Part shown: in pieces, positions 1 to 8,579 of the stretch
Layout: each line of letters begins with the position of its first letter
Numbering within the stretch: the first letter of the stretch is position 1
Source of the DNA: Candidatus Methylaffinis lahnbergensis
Lineage (GTDB): Bacteria > Pseudomonadota > Alphaproteobacteria > Rhizobiales > Beijerinckiaceae
Assembly: GCA_002890675.1 (NCBI GenBank)
Contig: PEFW01000028.1
Location: 1-36,479 of the forward strand
Direction: 5' to 3'
DNA length: 36,479 nt
Notes under the pieces: generated by a model
Database searches by the model: none
The model's input: the letters and a program-made list of their open reading frames with translations, nothing else
Told to the model about the DNA's origin: nothing
Position numbers and translations under genes: made by a program

Positions 1-233
1 CATTATCCCTTCCGGGAAAAGGGCGGTTCACACGTTGCAGCGCTTCACCCCTGACACCCATTATGGGGCGACCTAAAGCCGACCCCGGAGAGAACCGTGA
101 CCCCGGCCAAGGCATCAGTTTCCAGAATGCTTGACTTTGAAATGCCGATTAGAGAACGGTCTGAGACAAGCAGAGGATAGCCGTTGCGGGCCGCTCGTTC
201 GGCGGGATTCAAACGATTCTTGCGGCCGGGTAG

Positions 234-901
234 GAGCTAAGGCTGAGCGCGGCGTCGGTGAGGCGGCTTTTGGCGCAACTCGGCATCGCTTGTCGGGACC
301 CCATTGTATCGCGCGCAAGAACGGGACGAATCTCTGGTCCGGCGGGGGGCTGAATGGTTCGGCGAGCGCACCAGAATAGCCGCAAATCAAGGCGATGGCG
401 CGGACGGAGAAAGCCGGCATCACTTTCGCCGCTGCCGCGCGCATCCGCTCCGATCATCACGCCGGGCCCACGTGGGTGGCGAAAGGCGAGAAGCCAATCG
501 TTCAAGCGACCGGCTCTCGCCATGGCATGAGCCTGATGCCGGCGACTCCGTCGCGCGGAAAAATGCGGCTCATGATCAAGGACAAGAGCGGCGTCAACGC
601 CGCTTTGTTCATAGCGTTCTTGCAACGGCTGATCGCTGGCGCGAGGGGCGTGATCCTTCTCATCGTCGATCGCGGACCGGCGCATGCCGCGAAGAAAGCC
701 CGAGCCTTTGGCGAACGCGTGAAAGGATCGCTACGGCTGTTTTATCGTCCACCCCATTCGCCAAATCGCAATCCCGACGCGTTGGTGTGGAAGCATCAGA
801 AGGCCGATACCGTCGGATGCATGCCGTCTCGAGCAAGGATGATTTCGAAGGCCAAAATCCGCCCCCTCTATCAATACCCTTCCCTCCGATACGCCGCGTA
901 A
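234..901 (+). pseudogene. IS630-family transposase, degenerate
   Basis: This is a broken DDE transposase of the IS630 family. Recognisable pieces lie in different frames: an HTH-type segment (RLSAASVRRLLAQLGIA, about 240-290), a linker (PLYRAQERDESLVRR, 301-345), and the catalytic half from about 380, ending in the family's usual C-terminus (PSLRYAA, stop at 899-901). An in-frame TAG lies at 377-379, and a frame switch occurs near 810-840. Of the three catalytic acidic residues, only the middle one is kept (LLIVDRGPAH). The first is replaced (FAAAARIRSDHH, where the family has an Asp-Glu-Ala-Gly-like motif), and the last Glu is Ala in NPDALVW. The protein cannot be active. Traces further upstream (about 180-230) are too degraded to place. 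Clear terminal inverted repeats were not found. Confidence 0.85.
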
Positions 902-1295
902 ATGGCTGGTTACTGATTGATAGATGGGCTCATTTTGCCGATGCGCGCCTGTGGATAAGATCCGCTGATCCCTTGACGTCACCGTGGAATAATCATAGTT
1001 TCGTCATAAGTTCTGTCACAGTTAACAGTCCACAGTTAAAAGCTCGGTAGCCGTCTAAGGTTTGGTGCTGCGACAGGGCAGGGGCCGCTCTTGCGCCCTC
1101 TCGCCGGTCAGAAGCGCCCGCCGATCCTCCCCGGCGGGTGCTTTCTTCTGCCCGGCGATTTTCGATGGGCCTGCCTTAAACTTCGCACCTCTTCCCTTCC
1201 CTGCCATGACGATCGCCTGACAGCAATGCTGCGCTCGTCAGGCCGACTACGTAAACTAAGCAGCGCGCCGTTTGTTTCGCCGGCGCGCCGTTTAA
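902..1295. other. Intergenic region, convergent
   Basis: No gene is supported between the IS630 remnant and the end of rsmA. It holds a hairpin terminator (listed separately) and an 11-base direct repeat GCGCGCCGTTT at 1263-1273 and 1283-1293. Confidence 0.6.
1114..1147 (+). terminator. Rho-independent-type hairpin
   Basis: A 10-base-pair GC-rich stem (1114-1123 with 1132-1141, one G-T pair) has an 8-base loop and is followed by CTTTCTT on the plus strand. The T-run lies only on the plus side, so it would stop transcription coming from the IS630 remnant side before it enters rsmA antisense. It is less convincing as an rsmA terminator. Confidence 0.6.
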
Positions 1296-2180
1296 TCAAG
1301 AAGGTGGACTAAGCGCACGCGCCAATGCGACAAATCCCTCTATGCCGATCTCTTCCGCCCGCAATGTTGGATCGATGTCTGCGCGGGCGAGTAAACCGGC
1401 GGCATCGCTTCCCGCGAGCGATTTCAGCGATTGCCGCAGCATCTTGCGCCTTTGTCCGAAGGCTGCTTGGGCCACCTCCGACAACAGTTTTGCGTCGCAG
1501 GCGAACGGCGCCGCTCGAGGCATGAGCTCGACCAGAGAGGATCTGACCTTGGGTCGTGGCGTGAAGGCCGCGGCGGGAATATCGAAAAGTATGCGGGTCT
1601 CGCAGCGCCAATTGGACAAAACCGCGAGGCGCCCGTAGGCGGCGCGTTCCGCTGGGCCCGCGACGATGCGCTCGGCCACTTCGCGTTGAAACATCAAAAC
1701 GAGCCGGTCGAACCAGGGCGGCCATGGCTCGGTTTGAAGCCAGCGCACAAGAAGCGCGGTGGCGATGCGATAAGGCAAGTTGGCGCAAACGCGCGTGGGG
1801 CTTTCGCCCCCTGTAAGCACGGCAAAATCAGTTTCCAGCGCGTCGCCTTCGATGACGTCGAGCCGCCCCGGATAATTATTGGCGATCTCGCTAAGTACGG
1901 GAATGCAACGCGTGTCGCGCTCGACCGCGATGATTTTTCGCGCCCCTTCCGCAAGAAGCGACCGCGTGAGGCCGCCGGGGCCAGGGCCGATTTCGACGAT
2001 CGTCGCATTGGTCAGCGGCGCGGCGGCGCGGGCGATGCGGCCGGTGAGATTGAGATCGAAAAGAAAATTTTGGCCCAAGGATTTTTTGGCCAAGAGCCCA
2101 TGTGCGGCGGCGACTTCGCGAAGCGGCGGAAGGCCGTCGAGCCGGCTCGACGGGATGGGTTGGGGCCAGGATTTTCGCAT
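1296..2180 (-). CDS. rsmA: 16S rRNA dimethyladenosine transferase RsmA/KsgA
   Basis: The 294-aa protein dimethylates the two adjacent adenines in the 3'-terminal hairpin of 16S rRNA during 30S maturation, using S-adenosylmethionine. The N-terminal [10 protein letters not shown], the SAM-binding loop [11 protein letters not shown], the acidic residue in AVERD, the EGDAL segment and the catalytic NLPY motif are all visible in order. The C-terminal half has the usual [14 protein letters not shown] segment. Length is normal for the family. It is the last gene of the minus-strand operon, 33 bases after pdxA. The pdxA-rsmA order is a widespread proteobacterial arrangement. The ATG start has only a weak Shine-Dalgarno sequence, so translation may depend on pdxA read-through. 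Confidence 0.97.
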   Translation of the reverse strand: MRKSWPQPIPSSRLDGLPPLREVAAAHGLLAKKSLGQNFLFDLNLTGRIARAAAPLTNATIVEIGPGPGGLTRSLLAEGARKIIAVERDTRCIPVLSEIANNYPGRLDVIEGDALETDFAVLTGGESPTRVCANLPYRIATALLVRWLQTEPWPPWFDRLVLMFQREVAERIVAGPAERAAYGRLAVLSNWRCETRILFDIPAAAFTPRPKVRSSLVELMPRAAPFACDAKLLSEVAQAAFGQRRKMLRQSLKSLAGSDAAGLLARADIDPTLRAEEIGIEGFVALARALSPPS

Positions 2181-2213
2181 TTTTAGGGTTGTAACGGAAA
2201 ACGGACCTCGCGG

Positions 2214-3260
2214 TCATTTCCCACGAGCTTGGCTGGCGCGCCGCACGAGCTTGTCCGCGAGACGCAAGGCGGCGACGAGGCTCGCCGGATTGGCTATTCC
2301 CTTGCCGGCGATGTCGAAGGCCGTGCCGTGATCCGGCGAGGTGCGGATCAAGGGCAGGCCCAAGGTCACATTGACGGCGTGCTCGAAGGCGACGGTTTTG
2401 ACCGGAATCAATGCCTGATCGTGGTACATGGCGACGACGGCGTCATAGCTCTTACGCACGCCGGGACGGAACAGACTATCCGCCGCATGGGGTCCGCTCA
2501 CCGCCACTCCCGCGGCCGCGAGATCAGCGAGAGCGGGCGCGATGACCTCGATCTCCTCGCGTCCCATGGTCCCGCCTTCGCCGGCATGAGGGTTGAGCCC
2601 GGCGAACGCCAAGCGCGGTTTTTTTATTCCAAAGCGCGACGCGAGATCCCGCGCGGCAACGAGACCTGTTTCGACGAGGAGTTCCCGCGTCAATAGCGCC
2701 GGAACGCGCGCGAGAGGAACATGAATCGTTGCCGGGACGACGGCGAATTGCGGCGACCAAATCAGCATTACCGGCCGCGCGCGTTCGCCGAAATAGCGCT
2801 CCGCCAATTCGGCCAGAAACTCGGTATGGCCCGGATAGCAAAAGTCTGCGCGATAGAAGAGTTCCTTGGCGATCGGATTGGTGACGATGGCCGAAGCCTC
2901 GCCGGCGCGGATGAGGCGCACGCAAGTTTCAATCGAGGTTATGGTTCCGGCGGCATCCCTCACGTCCGGCGTGCCCGGCTTTCCGGCAACGGAATGTTGC
3001 AAGGCATGCACCGGCAATGCGTGGCGAAACACCGGCGCGGCCTCGCCGCCGGCGACGATCTTGACGGGAACCTTGAGGTCCAAGCCCCGCGCGATTGCCG
3101 CGAGACGATCCGGGTTGGCAACCGCTAGAAAAGGCGGCGCGTCCGGATTTTCATGCGTCCTGAGCCAGGCTTTCAACGTGAGTTCGGGACCGATGCCCGA
3201 AGGATCGCCCTGCGTCAAAGCCAGGGGAAGAATGTTTGCTGGCAGCGATCGTGCCATCAA
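2214..3260 (-). CDS. pdxA: 4-hydroxythreonine-4-phosphate dehydrogenase PdxA
   Basis: PdxA oxidises 4-phosphohydroxy-L-threonine in the DXP-dependent branch of pyridoxal phosphate synthesis; PdxJ then uses the product. The 348-aa protein shows the N-terminal GDPSGIGPELTLKAW motif, the metal-ligand regions YPGHTEFLAEL and YHDQALIPVK, GLNPHAGEGGTMG, and the late HGTAFDIAGKG motif. Length is typical. It lies 10 bases after the SurA-like gene and 33 before rsmA in the same direction, so all are probably co-transcribed with the LPS transport genes. Two ATG codons are adjacent at the start (MM); either could be used. Confidence 0.97.
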   Translation of the reverse strand: MMARSLPANILPLALTQGDPSGIGPELTLKAWLRTHENPDAPPFLAVANPDRLAAIARGLDLKVPVKIVAGGEAAPVFRHALPVHALQHSVAGKPGTPDVRDAAGTITSIETCVRLIRAGEASAIVTNPIAKELFYRADFCYPGHTEFLAELAERYFGERARPVMLIWSPQFAVVPATIHVPLARVPALLTRELLVETGLVAARDLASRFGIKKPRLAFAGLNPHAGEGGTMGREEIEVIAPALADLAAAGVAVSGPHAADSLFRPGVRKSYDAVVAMYHDQALIPVKTVAFEHAVNVTLGLPLIRTSPDHGTAFDIAGKGIANPASLVAALRLADKLVRRASQARGK

Positions 3261-3270
3261 GACCTCGCCG

Positions 3271-4227
3271 TCAACGTTGCACGATCACGGCTCTCGCGCG
3301 CATTTCCTTGAGACGGCGTTCGCCGTCGGCCGCGATATGCGCCGCTAAAATCTTTTGCGAGATCGCGGCCCGCGCCGCGCTATCGTCCTTGGCCGTGCCT
3401 TTGGCGCAGACTGCGATCATCTCGAGTCCCTCGCTTGAGCGTTGCGGCGGCGTGAGATGCCCAGCCGGCGTCTTATCGAGCAATTGGCGGAGGCTTTCGC
3501 CGATTTCGACCGCGGTCTTGGTCAAGGGATCGCGCACCGTCACGTCGTTTATGGCGCGGGCAAGGGGAAGGCCGCTCTCGCAGTCGGTGAACCGCGCGCG
3601 CAATTGCTCGGCCTCGTGAGCGCGCTCCGTCAAGGTCGCGACCGTCGTGGCGTGGGGGATCGCGAAAATAATTTGACGCACCGTGTATGCGGTTCCGGAG
3701 GCCGCCTTGCCGCCCTGCTTGGCGAGCTCGGCGCGAACCTGTTCCTCGCTCGCCTCGACGCCCTTGTTAAAGGCTTTCACCAGGACATTAAAGGCAAGGT
3801 CGGCGCGGAAATGGGCTTTGAAGTGGTCTGGCGTCACCCCGGCGTGCTGAAGTGCCTCGACCAAGGCATCCGGGGCAAGTTTCATCTCCTGCGCGACCGT
3901 GACGATTTGTTGCGAAATGTCGCTGTCTTTCGGGTCGACGCCAAATTTGTCAGCCTCACGGATTTCAAGGCGATCCGTAAAGAGGCTTTCGATCGCAGCG
4001 TCGCGCGTCGCCGTTTTGCGCAAGACGCGAAGCATCTTCATCCGCTCGTCAATATCGATGTTCGTGATCGGATCGCCGTTAATGCTGGCGACGATCTCCT
4101 GGGCGAAGGCGGAGCTGCTGGCAAGCGCCAGCAAAGTGGCGATCACGGCAACAGCCACGCAAAGACTTAAGCAGAGATAAGCGACGCGCGCGCCACGCGG
4201 CCACCGCGCATCGTTTCCTGTTTCCAT
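3271..4227 (-). CDS. surA: SurA-like periplasmic chaperone/peptidylprolyl isomerase
   Basis: The protein is a SurA-type periplasmic chaperone expected to help fold outer-membrane proteins, including its neighbour LptD. I chose the internal ATG at 4227 (318 aa) because AGGAG lies 11 bases upstream and it puts the signal peptide at the N-terminus: a short charged stretch, a hydrophobic core, and a likely cleavage site after SAFA. An ATG at 4305 in the same frame would add 26 residues but has no Shine-Dalgarno sequence. After cleavage comes the SurA N-terminal domain (EIVASINGDPITNIDIDERM). One divergent parvulin-like segment follows (about mature residues 165-260, TVRQIIFAIPHA). E. coli SurA has two parvulin domains; the shorter form is common in alphaproteobacteria. 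Confidence 0.9.
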   Translation of the reverse strand: METGNDARWPRGARVAYLCLSLCVAVAVIATLLALASSSAFAQEIVASINGDPITNIDIDERMKMLRVLRKTATRDAAIESLFTDRLEIREADKFGVDPKDSDISQQIVTVAQEMKLAPDALVEALQHAGVTPDHFKAHFRADLAFNVLVKAFNKGVEASEEQVRAELAKQGGKAASGTAYTVRQIIFAIPHATTVATLTERAHEAEQLRARFTDCESGLPLARAINDVTVRDPLTKTAVEIGESLRQLLDKTPAGHLTPPQRSSEGLEMIAVCAKGTAKDDSAARAAISQKILAAHIAADGERRLKEMRARAVIVQR

Positions 4228-4311
4228 GATCCAGTTCTCTCCTAGTTCGGGCTTAGGCAGGCCCGGCCGGGCCTGAGGCCGGGCGGCGGCGACCTTGGAA
4301 GACATGAAAAA

Positions 4312-7008
4312 TCAATATTTCACGCCGTCGAGCGTCGTCGTGTTGAGGAAGGTCTGGCTTACCTTAAGATCTCCCAGGGTGCGCAGCTGCAGTTGCAGCA
4401 GCACGGTTTGGTCGCGGTTCAAGGAGGTGCTCCCGAAGAATCCATATTTCGTGCTGTCTGAATAAGTCGAGCTATAAAGGACCGAAAGGGTCGTGCACTC
4501 GTCCTGATAGCCGACGCTCACCCCCGCGGCCGCGATCGCGAAGGGGCCGGGATTCGAGTTGCCAATCAAGCTGGCGGGATAAAATTGGCGGCTCATGTCG
4601 AAGGTGATACTGCCCTGCGTGAAATAATGATCGGTGATTTTATAGCGGGAGGAAAGCGAGAGCCCTTCGCGGCGAACGTCATAGCCGATGACGGGTTGAG
4701 CCTCATAATCGGCGAATTGAATGGAGCCGGTCAGCGCGCCGAAATTATAGTTTGTGATGAGATCGACGCGCCTTGCCGCCAATGAACTGACATCGAACCG
4801 CGCCTTGGCGATAAAGGAAAAAATCGAATTGGGCGCGATCGTAAATGCGCCGACATAGTCGGAGAGCCTTGTGTCCAGTCCCGAACTTAATCCAACATTG
4901 GCGGCATCCGGTGTCGCGTAGGAATTGGTGCCCGCTAGCTGATAGGACTGCCCGCCGATGAGGTTGGCATAACCGCCGTTGTTAAAATTCACGGTGAATT
5001 GGGCACCGTAGTTCGCCCTCGTTCCGGTCTCGAACCGGTCGTAGCCGGAATATTTGCTCCAGTCGAACAAGGTGGAATCGTCGAAAACGAGGCTTTGCGC
5101 ATCGAGATTGACGAGCGAATTCGACCCGATTTCCTGATTTGGACGCGCGACGATTTGGACGATCGGTTCGAAAACCATCGAGGCGAAGCTTGTCTTGGCA
5201 AGGAAGGGATAGCGATATTCAATCCCCATTCCCGGAGTGAACTCGCCGAAAAAGCTTGAATCTCTGTTGCCGAGAAAATTCGACTGCGAAGCGTTGAAGT
5301 AAGTCGAGCTGCCAAAGGACGACGCGAAACTAAAGGAATTTGTGGTGTTGATATCGAGCCATTCGCCGTTAAGCCGCGCGAACGCAAAAGGCGTGAAGAC
5401 CTCGCCGATCGGATCGATGTATTTGCGCTGCCAGGACGCCTCGGCCGTGACGCGCGTGTAATCGCCGCCGAGGCCGCGCAGAAGGCAATCGCCGGTGGCC
5501 CGGCCCGGGACATAGTTGGTACAGATGTCATAAAGATTAAAGGCATTGTCCAACACCCGCGGCCCGACCGCTTGGAAGCTCGCCGAACTCGCCGAAAGAC
5601 TGGTCAGATTGAAATCGAGTTCGGCCTGCCCGCCGATGCCAAAAGACTTGGCGGGGTCGATGTCGAAGGTCTTGTTGTAGTCCCACACCGGATGCGCGAA
5701 CGGCTGCTGCGCCTGAATGTCGTGACTCGACAGGCCCTCGAAAGAATAGCCGCGCAGATCGAAAAAGCCGCGATCGCCTTGCCCGGTGAGATAGACAGTC
5801 GACGTCGTTTCGCTGAAATAATTCGACGAAAGAGTCTGGCTCGGCACGTGATAGTCGTTCAGGTACCATTTGTCCGACAAAAGCGTGAATTCCCAACCAA
5901 ACTTCCATTGATCGGCAATCGTGAACTGGCCCTTGCTTTCGAATGAGCCGCGCAAGCTCTGGTTGCCGGAGCCGTATGGCGCCAACGGGAAGTCGGTTGG
6001 GTTTTGCTCGGAGATCCCTGTCGTCCGGATGTAATATTCGCCGCTCTCAAGCCGCTGGCGCCATTCCGCCTCCGCGAAAAATCCTTGTTGGGAATAATAG
6101 GTCGGCGTGAACGTCAAGTCGTAATCCGGCGCGAGCGCCCAGAAGATTGGAATGCCAAGGCCGGCGCCGAGAAAGGAGTGATCGGCAAGATAGGGCGAAA
6201 GAATCCCGGATTTGCGCTTGACGCTTGGATCGGGCGCCGAAAAGACCGGCACATAGGCGAGCGGTACGCCGAGGAATTCAAGGTAAGAGTCTTCAAAATA
6301 GATCATTTTTTCGTCGTTCTTGTGGATGATGCGCACGGCGCGCACCCGCCACAATGGCGGCTTGTCCGGATTGTCCTTGCAGGCTTCGCAAGCCGTGTAG
6401 GTGCCTTTGTCCAAAACGGTGGTATCGCCTTCGATGCGTTCGGCGCGCGGCGCGCTGAAATAGGTTTTGTAGGTGCCAGCGACGGGCCCTGGCTTATCTG
6501 CGTTGGCCGGCGTGCCTGGGGTGCCCGGGAGTGCAGCGCCGAGCGCGTCTTTATATGGCTTGGGGGGCGTATCGGCGCGCAAGCTATCAATGAAACCGTC
6601 GCGGAAATCGCCAGTCAGGTCAAACCGGTCGCCATGCAGCACCGTCCCATCGCGTTCGGTCAATTTGGCATGGCCTTCGGCATACACCCGGCCAGTGTTG
6701 CGATTATAAACGACGCGGTCGGCCTCGAGCGTCTGGTCTTTGTAATAGATCCTCGCGTTGCCTTCGGCCGAAACTATGTTCTTGTCTGTATCGTAGCGAA
6801 GTTCGTCCGCCTCGACGAACACTTTTGCGGTTCCGCCTGGCGCACTTTTCGTCTCGCCGCCCGCCGGTGTCCCTGCCGCCGCCGGCAAGGCTCCGGCCAA
6901 CAGCGCGGCGCCGGACAAAGCAAAAGCCAGCGCGAGCGAAAGCCGGATAAAACGCCGCGCCCGAAGGATGGGGGCAATCGCTTTGGCGGGGCAAAAACGC
7001 CGCCCCAT
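4312..7008 (-). CDS. lptD: LPS-assembly protein LptD
   Basis: LptD is the outer-membrane beta-barrel that inserts lipopolysaccharide into the outer leaflet with LptE. The chosen ATG (7008) gives 898 aa. It overlaps the lptG stop as TGATG and has a perfect AGGAGG 7 bases upstream; a longer frame from 7074 would run back into lptG. A signal peptide (hydrophobic core near residues 20-45, ending ALPAAA) precedes an OstA/LptA-like domain (VFVEADELRYDTDKNIVSAE through about residue 160). The rest is a barrel with many alternating aromatic strands and a C-terminal aromatic residue (GVKY). Cysteine pairs occur in CEACKD and in the YDIC/GDC region. Tight coupling with lptG places both in the Lpt pathway. 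Confidence 0.96.
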   Translation of the reverse strand: MGRRFCPAKAIAPILRARRFIRLSLALAFALSGAALLAGALPAAAGTPAGGETKSAPGGTAKVFVEADELRYDTDKNIVSAEGNARIYYKDQTLEADRVVYNRNTGRVYAEGHAKLTERDGTVLHGDRFDLTGDFRDGFIDSLRADTPPKPYKDALGAALPGTPGTPANADKPGPVAGTYKTYFSAPRAERIEGDTTVLDKGTYTACEACKDNPDKPPLWRVRAVRIIHKNDEKMIYFEDSYLEFLGVPLAYVPVFSAPDPSVKRKSGILSPYLADHSFLGAGLGIPIFWALAPDYDLTFTPTYYSQQGFFAEAEWRQRLESGEYYIRTTGISEQNPTDFPLAPYGSGNQSLRGSFESKGQFTIADQWKFGWEFTLLSDKWYLNDYHVPSQTLSSNYFSETTSTVYLTGQGDRGFFDLRGYSFEGLSSHDIQAQQPFAHPVWDYNKTFDIDPAKSFGIGGQAELDFNLTSLSASSASFQAVGPRVLDNAFNLYDICTNYVPGRATGDCLLRGLGGDYTRVTAEASWQRKYIDPIGEVFTPFAFARLNGEWLDINTTNSFSFASSFGSSTYFNASQSNFLGNRDSSFFGEFTPGMGIEYRYPFLAKTSFASMVFEPIVQIVARPNQEIGSNSLVNLDAQSLVFDDSTLFDWSKYSGYDRFETGTRANYGAQFTVNFNNGGYANLIGGQSYQLAGTNSYATPDAANVGLSSGLDTRLSDYVGAFTIAPNSIFSFIAKARFDVSSLAARRVDLITNYNFGALTGSIQFADYEAQPVIGYDVRREGLSLSSRYKITDHYFTQGSITFDMSRQFYPASLIGNSNPGPFAIAAAGVSVGYQDECTTLSVLYSSTYSDSTKYGFFGSTSLNRDQTVLLQLQLRTLGDLKVSQTFLNTTTLDGVKY

Positions 7009-8093
7009 CAACCGTCCTCCTGATTGAGCAAAGCGAACGCGCCGAGCAGGCTCGCGACGACGGCCGGGGACCACGCGGCGGCGAGCGGGCTAAGCAACCC
7101 GGCCCCGCCCAAATTGCCGACGAATTTTACCGCCACATAAAGCACGAACCCTGCGCCCACGCCACCGGAAACCATCTTCTGTATGCCACCAAAACGAAAA
7201 AACCTTAAGGAAAATGCCGCCGCGATTAAAACCATGGCGATAAACAGGAACGGCCTCGCGAGAAGTATGTGAAACTGGAGCCAGTAGCGGGTTCCGTCGA
7301 GGCCCGCCGTCTCGGCCGCGGCGCGCAAGGACGGCAAGTCCCAGAATGGCACGGATTCTGGCGCGATCAGGCCTCGGACGGCCTCCTCCGGCGAAAGGTT
7401 AGTGGCGAGAAGATAAGTTCCGGCGGCAAAGCTTTCTTCACCCGGCGCTGTGACCCGCACATGGTCGAATTGCCAGACGCCGGGCAGGAGTTTACCGGTT
7501 TGTGCCTCGATCCTTTGTTCGAATGTCCCGGCGCGATCGTAGACATAAGCGGCGGCGGACGTCAGATTTGTCCCGTTCGCCGACACTTGGCCGGCTCTTA
7601 TGAACGCCTCTCCATCGACGCTTTTTTGCCTGATCCACGGCGCGGTGTCATTGCTTTGCTCGCCATTGCGGCCAAAGAGCCGCGTCTCGATCGTGTCCGC
7701 GTGATGCTTCATGACCGCGAAGACCGGATTGAACAACACCACCGAGGCGATTCCGGTCGCCGCGGCGATCGCAAGTGGGGGAACCAGGAATCCCCACACT
7801 GATACGCCCACGGCTCTGGCCACCAGCAATTCCAATTTGCGGGTCAGATTAATAAACGTCGCCATCGTGCCGAACAACGCGCAAAACGGCATGATCTGCT
7901 CGGATGTCGAAGGGACGCGCAGAAAGGAGAGGTAGGCGATATCTCCAGCCGAGACACCCTGAATGTTTCCGGCGCGCCGCAAAAGCTCAACAAAATCGAC
8001 GACATAAATCATGCTGGATATTAACAGAAATACCGCCGCGATGGTCAGCAAGAATCGCGCGGACAAGTAGCGGCCTAGCGTCCAACCGATCAT
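7008..8093 (-). CDS. lptG: LPS export ABC transporter permease LptG
   Basis: This 361-aa YjgP/YjgQ-family permease pairs with LptF and the ATPase LptB in the inner membrane to extract LPS and push it along LptC-LptA-LptD. Three N-terminal membrane segments (from FLLTIAAVFLLISSMIYVV), a central periplasmic jellyroll-like domain (about residues 130-260) and three C-terminal segments (from FLFIAMVLIAAAFSLRFF) match the family. The stop overlaps the lptD start (TGATG). It is the first clear gene of this operon: lptF, which usually sits immediately upstream, is not in the window. The assignment as LptG rather than LptF rests on its position next to lptD and the lptG-like N-terminus. Confidence 0.92.
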   Translation of the reverse strand: MIGWTLGRYLSARFLLTIAAVFLLISSMIYVVDFVELLRRAGNIQGVSAGDIAYLSFLRVPSTSEQIMPFCALFGTMATFINLTRKLELLVARAVGVSVWGFLVPPLAIAAATGIASVVLFNPVFAVMKHHADTIETRLFGRNGEQSNDTAPWIRQKSVDGEAFIRAGQVSANGTNLTSAAAYVYDRAGTFEQRIEAQTGKLLPGVWQFDHVRVTAPGEESFAAGTYLLATNLSPEEAVRGLIAPESVPFWDLPSLRAAAETAGLDGTRYWLQFHILLARPFLFIAMVLIAAAFSLRFFRFGGIQKMVSGGVGAGFVLYVAVKFVGNLGGAGLLSPLAAAWSPAVVASLLGAFALLNQEDG

Positions 8094-8579
8094 CGCGCGA
8101 ATCCAGCGCTTGGTTTGGCGAGGCGAGAGCCGTGAAAGGCGAGGAAATCACGGCTGGCGTCCGCCAACGCCGCGCGGACTTGTGCCGCCGGCTCCAATGC
8201 GCCTATCGCAGGATGGCACTCGCGGAATTTGGCGGACGCGCGACTATTCCGATTGCAATTGTTTTCATGCAAGGTCATGCCCGCCATCTTGCTGGAACCC
8301 GGCTCCGAAACTGGACTTTTCCGCGAATGCCGTTATACCGCGCGGCGGCAATTCCTCCCGTGCGCTTGCCGTTCCTGGTGGGCGCCCGCGCGCCTCTCCT
8401 TCGTTCCTCTCGGCACCGTCGTTGCACGGATTTGCGTATTTGGGAGGCAATTCAAACTATAAGGAGTGGCGGTTTTTGGGCGACAGATGAGGTCCTTGGA
8501 CCGGGATCGCCTTTAGTATAGAAACGTTCGGTTGCTTTTGACACAAAGCAGGCACGGCGTGGGTACCGCGAGCGAAGCT
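8094..8579. other. Divergent intergenic region lptG / emrA
   Basis: This 486-base divergent region must contain promoters for the lpt operon and the efflux pair, but I could not fix a convincing -35/-10 pair. A minus-strand frame (8090-8287, 65 aa) ends with a TGA that overlaps the lptG ATG as ATGA. Its sequence is not hydrophobic and does not resemble LptF, so I do not call it a gene. Confidence 0.5.

Noticed and set aside
304..1050. 248-codon plus-strand frame over the IS630 region
   Set aside because: Only its first 15 codons match the transposase; the rest is out of register.
1431..2186. Plus-strand frame opposite rsmA
   Set aside because: The complementary strand carries all RsmA motifs; this is its shadow.
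4228..4305. Longer N-terminus of the SurA-like protein
   Set aside because: No Shine-Dalgarno site and it would bury the signal peptide; the ATG at 4227 has AGGAG.
6004..7023. Long plus-strand frame (339 codons) opposite lptD
   Set aside because: It is antisense to the LptA-like domain of lptD and follows from GC-rich codon bias; no start signal and no family.
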